DNA of 64,000 bases from positions 102,142,501 to 102,206,500 of the forward strand of contig CM065815.1 of assembly GCA_033398695.1 (NCBI GenBank), in the 5' to 3' direction. The position numbers and the translations under genes are program-made. The DNA comes from Orobanche coerulescens (lineage: Eukaryota > Streptophyta > Magnoliopsida > Lamiales > Orobanchaceae). Below are positions 34,639 through 44,505 of the stretch, one piece after another. The notes under the pieces are model-generated. The model was not told the DNA's origin and ran no database searches. It was given only the letters and a program-made list of their open reading frames with translations. Within the stretch, counting starts at the first letter, position 1, and every line of letters begins with the position of its first letter.

Positions 34639-37223
34639 TCAGAAATAATGGAATTTCTTTGATGCAGGACACGGCCCGTGCCGACGCGGCCGCGCCGCAT
34701 CTGGCCGTAAGAGGACTCGACCGTGTCGCACAGCGCAGTCGGGTTGGTCAGACGATGGGAATTGTACTATCCGGAAGAGTGTGACTCGGCCGTGTCGTAA
34801 ATGCAACACGGTCGGGTTGTGTCGGCAGGCCGTGTCGGACGACACGGTCGGGTTGGTCGGCGGCGAGATTTCATTATCCAGACACCTCGGACGGGCCGTG
34901 TCGGATGACACGGCCGGATTGGTCGGCGGTGTCGGCGATTCCGTGACGATGTCGGCGATTCGGCAGTGGTGGTCGGCGTGATCGGCGATTCCGTGGTGGT
35001 GAATTTTCCGGCCGGTGGTGATTTGTCCTGCAGTTCGGACATTCCTTTTACGTCTTATGTCCGTTTTCTCGCCTAAAAATGTAGTCGCACGTGCACGGCG
35101 CGTTGCAAGGCCTTTAACGTCGATTCTTGCTTCAGTTTCTTTATTCGGACTATTCAATTCCGTATCATCCCCTCCCCATTTAAAGGGAATTGTCCTCAAT
35201 TCCGAACTTCCTTCGTCGTCAAGATAATTAATTAAAGCTTCTAAGTACTTGACCTCGAAAATGTCCACAGTACGTACATGGCCCAAAATCTTGAGACGAT
35301 AGGTAGTGGGGGCCCCTCGAGAATCACCAACAAAATAACTATCATTATTAATAAAATAATAATAATTACTCCGCCAGGTAATACACATATCATGACATGA
35401 GTGGATATCTGAAATGGGACGCACGGTTAACTCCACATCGGGTTCCTCCTCCAGAATTGGAAACACTGACAATTCCATATCGGGTTCACCATCAAAAATG
35501 GAAAACACAGAATTTATTGCGGAGTCCTCTTCATCAACTGGTTCCTCATCAAATGTTGGCGGTCCGTCGCAATCTGACCAACTCTCCATTTTAAAATTAT
35601 TGGGCTCCCCCAATAATAGCCCATCACAAAATAATTTACTTTCCTCAATTTGGTAATCATCCAAGACAATAAGTCCATTACGAGAAACTGCGTCGTTATA
35701 AAAATTTGGCCCAAAGCTATCATTTTCTTTTGACCGGCCAATCTCAGTACCAAGTTCAATTTCCCTCTCACTAGAAAACATGATTAGATTCGGTTTCTCA
35801 CCTCGGTTAGGGATCATAGATTGAAGTGACATTGGTTTAAACACGATCCTCTTGTCCTTATCCCGTAACTCGTACTCGTTACTTCTTCCTCGATGTAAAA
35901 CATCTCTATCGAATAGCCATGGTCGTCCCAAGAGTACATGGCATGCATCCATTGGGAGTACATCGCATAATATGTTGTCGACGTACGAACCCATGGTCAA
36001 ACCGACCCGTACTTGTTTCGAGACTTTCACTTTACTCCCGTCATCGAGTCAATGTAATGCGTATGGTTTTGGGTGAGTAGTAGTGATGAGTCCGAGTTTC
36101 GTCACCATCTCCCTTGACGCTACGTTGGTACAACTTCCTCCATCGATGATCACACTACACCATTTGTTCCCGACTTGGCACTTGGTGTGAAAAATTTGAT
36201 CCCGTTGTTCCGAATCATTTGAAATGGGTTTGACTTGTAAAGTACGAAGAACCAATGTTGTATCATAGTTTGGAGCCTCGTAAGTTTCATATTCTTCTCC
36301 CTCGTCTTCCTCCACGTTGGAATCACCTAGTCTTTCTCCTTCGTCCTCGACTAGCTCGTCTCGGATCGTGATGGCTTCTCTTAGCGTCACAACTCGTTTG
36401 TTAGGGCAAGTATTTTGATAGTGACCGAATCCTTGGCATTTAAAACACTTTACTTTGGTTAGGCTTGTTTCCTTCGGTACGCCGGGGGTTTTAGAAACGG
36501 TAGTAGAGATAGGAGTCGGTATCGTTGTGGTAATTGAACTTGAACCGGTACTTGGATCCTCGAACTTTGATGTAAATTCGGTTTTGGCAAACTTCACTTT
36601 GTTTTGAGCTTCTATTTTTATGCATAGTCCGCATAAGTGTCAAAATCTCCGTATGGGTATAATTCCACCGTATTTGAAATGTTTCGGCTTAGACCACGTA
36701 AGAAACGTGACATTCGTTGTTCTTCATTTTCTTCAAGTTCTCCCATTAAGGCCAAGCCTTCAAATTCTTCGATATATTCTTCCACACTTAGTTTCCCTTG
36801 TACGAACTCCGCAATTTTTCGGTATAAGGTTAACCGATGTGATGTCGGGACATACCTTTTATGTAGTTTTTTCTTCAAAGAATCCCAAGAACGGATTTTC
36901 TCTTTTCCCGCACGAGCTCGTTGTGTTTTCATACCCTCGAACCATAAGGAAGCGCCCTTCCCTAACTTGAGAATTGCATATTTGCAACGTTTCTCATCGT
37001 TAAGGTGCTTGAAGTCGAACATACGTTCAATCTTCCTCTCCCACTCCAAGTAAACTTCGGGATTAGTACCTCCGACAAATTCCGGAAGTTCATTAACTTT
37101 AAATTCATCCACATGACGCGGTGAATGTGCATCATATCCTCCTCTTCTTGCTTGAAAACGTGGTTCTTGCATGCTGTGTAGTGCTTCACGTAGTTTCTCC
37201 ATGAAATCGTCGGAAAAATCCAT
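34639..37223 (-). pseudogene. Element I gag-protease fused to the unknown acidic module
   Basis: ATG at 37223 (MDFSDDFMEKLREAL). The gag core reads [21 protein letters not shown] one-base loss at about 36617 shifts the frame. The knuckle is [14 protein letters not shown] and the protease [14 protein letters not shown] near 36050 replaces the Trp of HWLDDG. The third segment keeps [13 protein letters not shown], then at about 35782-35235 the module shared with M (IELGTEIG, VLDDYQIEESKLFCDG, GPPTFDEEPVDEE, SYFVGDSRGAPTTYRLKIL). It goes on through ELRTIPFKWGGDD into the LTR, where it stays open across the palindromic repeats. Only two lesions separate it from one long frame. Confidence 0.82.
34670..34990 (-). 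repeat. Palindromic GC-rich repeats in the I LTR
   Basis: Several copies of a unit centred on CCGTGTCGGACGACACGG, spaced about 66 bases (near 34828 and 34894, with a weaker one near 34788). The same units occur in the right LTR (about 37880-38150), where two copies are changed in the arm. Confidence 0.65.
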
Positions 37224-37282
37224 GATAAGATATTTTTGATAAGAAAATCGCCAATAGAGATTCGCCAAGGAAGTAACCTTGG

Positions 37283-37294
37283 GCTCCGATGCCA
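37283..37294 (-). other. Primer binding site of element I
   Basis: TGGCATCGGAGC on the minus strand, two changes from the tRNA-iMet complement TGGTATCAGAGC, four bases from the LTR. Confidence 0.72.
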
Positions 37295-37298
37295 CTAA

Positions 37299-38383
37299 TG
37301 ATACGAATTACGTATTAAGATGAACGTAAATTCGCCTGAAAATGCAGCGGATATATTTTGTTACCTCACAACACTCGAATATATGTAACACTCGTAAGAA
37401 ATAACCGAAAGTAGGGCAATTCGGCTTACGTAAACAAGAACAATATGAATGATTTATCAAACTAGACCTATAGTTTGATAAGGTAATCTTTTCTCAAGAC
37501 TTATTGAGAATTGATTCGATTAAAACTCGAAAACGCGTCGAATTATAATCAAGGTTTCGATGAAAAGCATTCACCAAGAAAACACAAGTGTATTCTTATT
37601 TTCTTCAACATACATAATGCCCTCTTACAAAACTACTCAAAGGCTACTTATAGGAGATGTAGCCTTCTAACGAACTAAGGAATCAAAGATTACATGATCT
37701 TGACATGACAACCAAACATCAAAATAAAAATAAGGATGGAATCAAACAAATGGGAGGGAATCACATAATAAACATAGTTATAAGTCACCCCACATAACAT
37801 GCAAGTCTAATCATGACATGTGAGGGGAGGAAAAACAACAAAAATTAAAAAAAAAAATCAGAAATAATGGAATTTCTTTGATGCCGGACACGGCCGTGCC
37901 GACGGCGGCCGCAGCGCACATCCGCCGCAGGACTCGACCGTGTCGCCCGGCTGTCGGGTTGGTCGGACAATGGGAATTGTACTATCCGGAAGAGTGTGAC
38001 TCGGCCGTGTCGCTGGCACGGTCGGGTTGTGTCGGCACGGGCCGTGTCGGACGACACGGTCGGGTTGGTCGGCGGCGAGATTTCATTATCCAGACACCTC
38101 GGCACGGGCCGTGTCGGATGACACGGCCGGATTCGGTCGGCGTGATCGGCGATTCCGGCAGGCGTGATCGGCGATTCGGCAGTGGTGGTGGCGGCGATCG
38201 GCGATTCGGCGGTGGTGAATTTTCCGGCCGGTGGTGATTTTTCCGGCAGTTCGGACATTCCTTTTACGTCTTATGTCCGTTTTCTCGCCTAAAAATGTAG
38301 TCGCACGTGCACGGCGCGTTGTAAGGCCTTTAACGTCGATTCTTGCTTCGGTTTCTTTATTCGGACTATTCAATTCCGTATCA
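37299..38383 (-). repeat. 5' LTR of element I
   Basis: 1085 bp, the same length as the left LTR. Differences cluster in the palindromic GC-rich block, while the rest is nearly identical. Confidence 0.9.
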
Positions 38384-38392
38384 AGCCGAGAG

Positions 38393-38464
38393 GTAAACTT
38401 TGTCTGTTTGCTGAGTTTCGTCACTTGCGTGGGAGATGTGCTAACTTTTTGTTGTTTGATGCAG
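38393..38464 (+). other. Predicted 72-bp intron in the K antisense ORF
   Basis: Donor GAG/GTAAAC at 38393 and acceptor TTGTTTGATGCAG at 38464, preceded by a T-rich stretch and a branch-like CTAAC (38442-38446). Removing it joins GCC GAG AG to G ATC CGT in the same frame that opens MVLDFLASRSPR at 38496. Length is near the plant minimum. The agreement of splice signals with frame is the evidence; no transcript is available. Confidence 0.6.
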
Positions 38465-39474
38465 GATCCGTAGCACTAACCCAGCTTGCCCGCCGATGGT
38501 GCTGGATTTCCTCGCGAGCCGATCTCCTCGCGCGGCCTGCGATGTCCCACTGTATGTCAACCGGGCCGTTTCTGCTTTGCCGAAGGCCTGGACGACGGAC
38601 TTAGATGCGATCGCTCGCCAGCGATCCGGGAATACAATGCAGGCTGCTTTCGCTCTCTCTATCCAGGTGGTGACGATGGCTGCCCAGGCTGTGCAGGAAT
38701 TCGAGGGGCGTCCTTCTACTACTCTTCTGCAGGCGGACCTCGAGGCCGCTCAGAAAGAGAACGCCGAGTTCGCTGACAGGATTATGGCTATGGAGAAGGA
38801 CTCCCTGGATGCAGCTAAGCGGGCGAGTCATGATCTTGAGCCGATGAGAGAGAAGTATGAGCGAGCTCGGGCGACGGCCGATCGATTTCGGGACCAGATG
38901 ACAGACGCCCGTCGGTTTCATGCGGCCGCTGAGAAGGAGCCGATCAACTGAAGGTGACTGTCGCTCGGTTGACTAGCGAGCTGGCGGCGTCGAGGGGAGA
39001 TACGATCGCTAAGGAGGCCGAGCTTCAAGGTGCGCAACAGGCGATGGTGGAGCTGAAAGGGAAGCTAGAGGCGACCGAGGCTGATCCCTTTCTTAATGTG
39101 GAGTTCGTCAGTGAGTTTGCCTATTATATGGCGTTCGCTGACTCGCTCCGAGCTGCTAAGAAGGGAGGGTTGGAAACTTCAAGGTATATGCGTTGGAGCA
39201 CCCTCTTCATCCTGCCTTCTCTATGCCGATCTTGGATCTCTCGGAAATCGGCATATACCTGAGCTGGTACCCGACTCCGGCGAACCTTGTTCATCCAGAT
39301 GCTCCGGAGGGCGGGGAGGCAGCTCCGGAAGCTGGCGAAGGGTCGCGGGCCGATCCAGTGGTTGAAGGCGAAGGCCAGGCGGGGGCCAGGCGGGGGCCAG
39401 GCGGGGGCCTGAGGCTCTTCGTTCTTATTGTTTTAGCCTTTTTTCCTTGTAATTTTGTAGCTTTCTCTTTGTAA
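38465..39474 (+). pseudogene. K antisense coiled-coil ORF, exon 2
   Basis: After the acceptor the frame runs IRSTNPACPPMVLDFL, then VPLYVNRAVSALPKAW and a long heptad-rich stretch (ADLEAAQKENAEFADRI, MAMEKDSLDAAKR, EPMREKYERARATADRF) typical of a coiled coil. A shift near 38945 continues as KVTVARLTSELAASRGD. Another near 39180 continues as ALEHPLHPAFSMPILDLSEI and YLSWYPTPANLVHP, then an acidic Gly/Glu-rich end. The ORF lies opposite to gag of its own element. Antisense ORFs are known in Tat-lineage elements, but which one this matches, if any, is not known to me. Confidence 0.6.
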
Positions 39475-39959
39475 TACTTAGGCCTTCGGGCGACCGTGTA
39501 TGTACTCCGATATTTCAAGTAATGAAATGAGTGTTTGTTTCTTCGATTTATTACTTGAATGATTGCTTTTCTGAGTCTTTGCATGACTTTGCACAAATGT
39601 GTGAGGAGAGATTGTTGCGTGTATAGCTCCAAGTGAATTGATAAACTCATATAGATAACTTTTACAACAAATTCGATCACTGCACAAACATTTGAAAAAT
39701 GCCGATCTCCGTATGTAATTGAATAGGGACAATCGTCGTATAAATAGCTCCGCACTCTTCCCCCTTGTTTTCATTCACTTAGTGAAAGTAAAGGGACGAA
39801 AATAAATCGTTGAGTGAGCGGTCTTCAATTTTGTCGATTCCTCGAGGAAGGTCGTCCATCTCGGTCTTGAGGAACCGTGCACGATCGCGGAGTTCGATGG
39901 ACCGACCTCCATGATCGTGTCTTATGTGCGAGCGACATTCTGTCTGATGGCTAAGTTCT
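39475..39959. other. Noncoding K sequence downstream of the antisense ORF
   Basis: AT-rich 3' flank of the antisense ORF, with tgtaatttt and aatgaaatgag words suitable for plant polyadenylation. No convincing coding in either strand. Confidence 0.4.
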
Positions 39960-40470
39960 CACGACTCACTTAATTGGTAGAGTCCTCCGAAGGCTGCGCC
40001 TTGCCTCGTATTTAAACGAAGGGCGTGCGGTCTTAGTCTGGAGGATTCCTTGCGCGGGGCGTCGTCGGATTAATCAACTCCACGTCCGCGGCTTGTTAGC
40101 TCTTTTCTACCTCGGGCCGCCATTAAGATGGCGACCCTCGATGGTATACGTTGAGATGGGGGGAGGAGATCGCATGCCTAGGTTCTTCATGTAGATGACG
40201 AACTTTAGAGGGCGAGCGAGTAATCCTTTGATTTGGTTTGGAGAGACCTTCGGCTACGCCCGCCTTGTATTTAAATGAAGGGCGAGCGATCGAAGCCCAA
40301 AGGAACCTTGCATGGACGGATCGTCAGTTTAATCGATTTTCGCGACCATGGCGACACTTTTCTACCTCGGGCCATCATGTCAGATGACGATCCTCGACGG
40401 TATACGTTGTGCTTAGAGGAGGCGATCGTTGCCTAGGTCCATCATGTTGATGACGAACTTTAGAGGGCGA
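39960..40470. repeat. Tandem duplication of about 255 bp in K
   Basis: Two diverged units. Shared landmarks recur at a spacing of 255-259 bases: gtatttaaa (40008/40267), ctacctcgggcc (40107/40362), and gacgaactttagagggcgag (40196/40451). Units are about 39960-40214 and 40215-40470. Noncoding, between gag and the antisense ORF. Confidence 0.75.
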
Positions 40471-40683
40471 GCGAGTCATTCTCTTTTTTGAAGCGTTAGC
40501 TCAGGCAGTAGCCTTTGGTTTGATGAGGCGGGAAATCGGGGAGAGACTTCCGAAGTTTCCTCCTCCTGATTGAAGCAGGTAGATACGGTCGCTGAGGTTG
40601 ATCGAGGGGTCAGCTCGTATGAGCTTTCCGGCCTGTTCGCGTTCGACTCGAGCGATCGTGTTGGGAGATCGATGGGGCTCCGG

Positions 40684-42194
40684 CTAAGCCAATAAACTAT
40701 CCAACTTGCCCTCCTCGAACAATCTCCAGAGTTGTCTGAGGAGGTCGCGGCATTGGTTGGTGTTGTGATCGGGACTCTTGTGGTAAGCACAATATTGATT
40801 GTGGTCCAGATGACCGTGGTCCCTTATCGCCTTTGGCTTGTTTAGCGGTTCGCGCCCCTTGATGGCGTAGAAAATGTGGGCCGGAGTTCGGTTGAACTTG
40901 TGGAGGAGATGGGTTTCCACATCCTTGAAGGCCTTGTGGTCGCCGGATGGCTTGGCGACCGTCTTTTTGGTTTTGGAGATCGCCGTCTTTCGGACAGGAG
41001 GAGGTGTTCCCTCGCCAAGGCGGAGGGTGAGTAGCCTTTGCCTGGCCAGAAAGTCGGCATCCTTAGCGCGGAAGATCGCATAGGTTGGAGGAATGTCCTT
41101 CGTGAGATGTCTAAACATGGGTGAATGACCGTAGAATCCCCCCAGGACCGAGTAGAGAGCGAGCTCATCGCTGATGGGCTCGCCAGTGAGGACGATTTCA
41201 TCCACCCAGTTGATGTAATATGCATCGGATTCATCTTCCCCCTGCCTGATTTTCATCATGCGGTGGGGGCCTTCTGGTCTGGCGACCTTAGTGGCGAAGT
41301 ATGACGTAAAGTCACTCGCCAGTTTCTCAAAGGAGATGATCGATCGTGGTGGTAGTGAGACGTACCACCTATGGGCCAGCTCGCCCAATGTTAACGGGAA
41401 GATTCGGCATTTGGTTGCATCTGATGCCCCACACCCGGTCATGTAAGTCCGGAACTTGCTTAGGTGGGTTTCGGGGTCCGATCTCCCTTCGTACAGAGGC
41501 GTTTTGGGAGGAACGATCCTTGGTTGCATGGGGGCAAGCTCGATGTGGACCGCGAGTGGCTCCGTCGGTCCGATGATCTTTCTACTGGTGCTTGACCCAG
41601 TATCCAAGAGTGCTTTCATCTCGTCGAGCTGGCTTTGCATAGCGGCCATCGCCGCGGCCTGGCTGCTCGCGGCTAGGCGCTCGGAGCGGGAGCTGAGGCG
41701 ATCAAGTACTGATCCCCTGGCGTTCAGAGCGGGAGCCGGATGGCTGATCTGCATTCGGTTGGGAGTTGGGTACGCCGAACTCCTGGTGACGGACTCGGAT
41801 TCCGTCGTCTCATGGTTGGGGCCAGAGTGGACAGGTCGCGATGATGGGTGGCTTCCCAAATGACTAAATACGGAACTGTCTGGCCTTGCGAGAGCCTTTT
41901 CTCGCGAATCGGGACTTCTGACGATCGCTCGCCCAGTAACCCTTTGAACTTCCATTTGCCCACGCAGCGGATGGCCAAGGGAGTTATAGCGGGCGTTGTG
42001 CGTGCTCTCCGTCGCTCCTTTAGGATGGCCATAGCCTCCTCGATTTGTTCCACGGTTTGGAACTGGTCAAGTGAGAGGCTGGGGCCACTCCTCAGGTGCG
42101 GGATCGAGAGTCTCGCATCGCCGCGGCTTCCCTCTGCCGTCGGCTGGGGCTCGGATCGGAGAGCGGCTCTCTTCGATGTAGTGGCGGACGTCAT
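40684..42194 (-). pseudogene. Tat/Retand-type gag of element K
   Basis: Starts MTSATTSKRAALRSEPQP at 42194, close to the primer site, and changes frame at about 41950. The long second frame (41955-40684) has the gag core PLYEGRSDPETHLSKFRTYM, FPLTLGELAHRWYVSLPP, FEKLASDFTSYFATKV and QGEDESDAYYINWVDE. It ends with the knuckle-like CAYHKSPDHNTNQC and RRLFEEGKLDSLLA before the stop. This is the style of Tat/Retand gag (family knowledge). No pol frame follows. One shift makes it a probable pseudogene, though a nearby start cannot be excluded. Confidence 0.75.
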
Positions 42195-42305
42195 GATTCT
42201 GAAGGCTTTCTTTGAAGCGCGGTGAGTGTCACTTCAAGTATATGCCCCGAGAACAGTGAGTGTTCTTCGGGACGGTAGGAATAAAAATGAAGGTTTAGAT
42301 TTGCC

Positions 42306-42323
42306 GCCCTTCCTCTAGCGCCA
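42306..42323 (-). other. Primer binding site of element K
   Basis: Minus strand TGGCGCTAGAGGAAGGGC, two bases inside the LTR. It is unlike the tRNA-iMet sites of the other elements. TGGCGC starts are common in Tat-lineage elements. Confidence 0.6.
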
Positions 42324-42325
42324 AT

Positions 42326-43425
42326 TGTTGCTACCCAAAATATTATCCGGAGATAGATATTGCTTGAATGGATGGATAGCAAACAAAGTGCGAGAGCACT
42401 TTCGTAGAGAAAGTAAATAACAAAAGATTTATTGGGGTTGTTAGTCCCGGGCTTGAATTCTCTCGCGAGATATTATTAATACAAATAGTTTGGAGTACAA
42501 ATATTAATGTTAGAGTGCAATTACAATGAGTGTAAAAAACCTAGTTATCTTAGCTATGGAGCGTGAAGATTGCCGGAAGAACCAGATATGATGCTCTGTG
42601 AGTTCTTGTAACAACGTTGATGAGCTTTGACGACCGTGAGAAATCGACAGTCTCTCACGGTGCATATTAGCCGTATGTTTGAGCTCCTCGGCTTGCGAGT
42701 CTCTTCGAATCTATACTGCAGGGAGCTCTTGCCTCTGCCGACCGTCTTCTGGATGAGAGGTGCTGAGAGAGAAATCCTGAGGTAGATTCAAGAGAGGAAG
42801 CCGAGAGCCTGAAAGAGTGTATGTATTCCTGAATGGATTTCGGGACTCAAGGGAGTTAATTTTCCAACCTTTTTCCAGTTGCTGGAAATTCTCTATTTAT
42901 AGGACTGGGAGATGCTGGGCGATCGCCTCTACTGTATTATAATTAGTGGGCGATCATTTTTAGCACATCGGCTGGTCTCCTTAAAGTCCGCAGGAGTTGC
43001 TGGCAGCCAGTTGTGCGGTCTAATGAGAAGTCTGCACGCGTCTGAGTCGCTGTTACGGGTGGTCCCACCTTGTACATTTCGGCGGGTCTGTCGGTAGGTG
43101 AGAAGGTGGTGACAGGCTGTGGTCAACGATCCATGTTCTGCGGCGCCTTTCGCGGGTCTGCACATGGGTGCTGCTTTGAGATCCGGTCTTCATAGACTTT
43201 GACGGATGAAGGTCTTGTTCGCGGCACAGGACGGTCGTCCTAGGTCGGGCACCAGAGTCGATCGCTAGGTGCCAAAGGCGATCGCCTTGAGAGTCGATCG
43301 CTAGATACTCGAAGGTGGGCTGCTATCTTCGCTTAGGCGAGTTCGCCGTAGCTTGATTGGTCGTGGACTCGGTCGCTTGACACTTCATCCGATCGCCGTT
43401 GAGGCGTATAAATCGTTGCACAACA
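42326..43425 (-). repeat. 5' LTR of element K
   Basis: About 1100 bp between TGTTGCTACCC at 42326 and a CAACA end at about 43425; the outer end is uncertain by a few bases. A minus-strand TATA box, CCTATAAATAGAG, lies at 42891-42903, in the right orientation for gag. The right flank is integrase coding of L, so K inserted there. Several GGCGATCGCC-like palindromes lie near 43270. Confidence 0.7.
42891..42903 (-). promoter_or_regulatory. TATA box of the K LTR
   Basis: CCTATAAATAGAG on the minus strand inside the LTR, pointing toward gag. This supports the minus orientation of K. Confidence 0.65.
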
Positions 43426-44255
43426 CAACCTTTCGTGTTGGGGACCTTTCGCCTTACCTCGATGATGACGGAATTTCGGAATTGAGGACAATTCCCTTTA
43501 AAGGGGGAGGAGATGATACGGGATCAATTATTACGAATGAAGAAGACGAAGTAAGGATCGACGTAAATGATACGGAATTGACTAGTCCGAATAAAGAAAA
43601 CGACGTAAATGGCCTTACAACGCGTCATGCACGTACGGTGACATTTTTAGGCAAGAAAATGGACACAAGACGTAAAAGGACCAAGCTGCCGAGCTCGACC
43701 GTGTCCAACCTGCCGGAAAATATCACCACCTGCCGGAAAATTCCTAGCACTGCCGACCGAACTCGGCTGTGTCGTCCGACACGGCCCGTGCCGTACTCGT
43801 CCGGAAATGCCAAAGTCACTGTCGGCCGAACCCGACCGTGTCGTCCGACACGGTCGAGTCTTACTCGTCCAGAACTGCCGGAACATCTGCCCATCCAACC
43901 CGACCGTGCCAGGCGACACGGTCGAGTCCTACTCGCCCAGAAATGCCGGAACGCCTGTCGGCCGAACCCGACCGTGCCAGGCGTCACGGTCGAGTCCTGC
44001 TCGCCCACAACTGCCGGAACTCACTATCTAGACACCCGACCGTGTTCCAGTCGACACGGTCGAGTCCTGCCGACGCCTGTCGACCGCGCCGCGGCCGTGT
44101 CTCGGGACACGGTCGAGTCCCTACCGGCAGCTCCCTTATTTTATACACTTTTGTGTATTTTTGTCTTCTTTTCCTTTCTTTTTCCCCCTATTATTTGTCG
44201 TTGTTATTTTTATGGCTTTATTTTGATTCTTGTCTTCATTTTCAAGATCATTTGA
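43426..44255 (+). pseudogene. Element L integrase tail and LTR-encoded extension
   Basis: Reads TTFRVGDLSPYLDDDGISEL, the purine tract FKGGGDD, then the LTR-encoded tail with EDEVRIDVND, TSPNKENDVNG and TVTFLGKKMDTRRKR. It remains open to 44255 only because the palindromic repeats lack stops, and residues beyond about 43690 are probably not selected protein. The upstream part of integrase is left of K. Confidence 0.55.
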
Positions 44256-44505
44256 TCTTGCTTTTGATTTCTTTACTTGGTTATTGTTTTTCATTTCAAA
44301 GATCATGTGATCTTGATGTTTTAGATTCCTTAGTTGTAAGAAGACTTCACCTCCTATAAGTAGGAGTTGATTAGCCTTGTAATAAGCATATTATGAATTT
44401 GAATGTTGAAAGAATACACTTTATGTTTTCCTTGGTGAATGCTTTTCATCGAAACTTGATTTTTATTCGACGCGTTTTCGAGTATTAATCCGATTGATTC
44501 TCAAT
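43514..44505 (+). repeat. 3' LTR of element L, 3'-truncated
   Basis: Starts TGATACGGGATC after AAAGGGGGAGGAGA. A second LTR-start-like TGATACGGAATTGA at 43568 matches the start of the I LTR, so this LTR appears to have a duplicated or chimeric beginning. TATA-like cctataagtagg at about 44353. It stops within GATTCTCAATA, in the loop of hairpin 1. Confidence 0.8.
43757..44120 (+). repeat. 68-bp palindromic tandem repeats in the L LTR
   Basis: Six units. Successive GACCGTG cores at about 43765, 43834, 43902, 43970 and 44038 are 68-69 bases apart, and a last degenerate one is at about 44093. Each core is a palindrome such as GACCGTGTCGTCCGACACGG, followed by TCGAGTC and a CTGCCGGAA spacer. Confidence 0.82.

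Larger units (their letters stand above)
34083..35167 (-). repeat. 3' LTR of element I
   Basis: 1085 bp. Hairpins at 34238-34294. A GC-rich block with CCGTGTCGG...GACACGG palindromes lies at about 34670-34990. A homologous block is in L. TATA-like cctataagtagcc on the minus strand lies near 34431-34443. Confidence 0.9.
34083..38383 (-). mobile_element. Element I: non-autonomous CRM-like element with the acidic module
   Basis: 4301 bp, target duplication AGCCG (34078-34082 and 38384-38388), two LTRs of exactly 1085 bp. Coding, all minus: gag, zinc knuckle, protease, then the unknown acidic module in place of RT-RNase H-integrase, then the LTR-overlapping tail. Primer site TGGCATCGGAGC. It is intermediate between the autonomous elements and M, which also lacks knuckle and protease. 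Confidence 0.92.
33505..43425 (-). mobile_element. Element K: Tat/Retand-like Ty3/Gypsy element with gag and antisense ORF, no pol seen
   Basis: A different lineage from the rest, more GC-rich. The 5' LTR is on the right (42326-43425). Beside it lie a primer site, a gag ORF on the minus strand, about 1.2 kb without clear coding, then a plus-strand (antisense) coiled-coil ORF with an intron. No protease, RT or integrase occurs in the visible 5.6 kb of its own sequence, which points to a TR-GAG or LARD-type non-autonomous element. Pol further left, outside the window, cannot be excluded. I split it at AGCCG and E bounds it on the left. Confidence 0.7.
43426..44505 (+). mobile_element. Element L: integrase end and 3' LTR of the outermost host
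   Basis: Begins at the K boundary inside the integrase C-terminus and ends abruptly in its LTR at about 44505, where the E' LTR starts. Its LTR is related to that of I (same tail motif, same palindromic units). Everything from E to K is inserted in it, so it is the oldest element of the left nest. Confidence 0.75.

Noticed and set aside
38496..38951. A host gene encoding a coiled-coil protein at 38496-39474
   Set aside because: It is bounded by K sequence on both sides, runs antisense to K gag and rejoins with 33739-34082 across insertion I. It is better read as part of K.
40842..41234. Minus-strand 130-codon ORF inside K gag
   Set aside because: It overlaps the gag core in another frame. 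The gag frame has the recognisable motifs.
43757..44120. CRISPR-like array (evenly spaced palindromic repeats)
   Set aside because: The whole 68-base unit repeats, spacers are not unique, no cas genes are present and the setting is a plant LTR.
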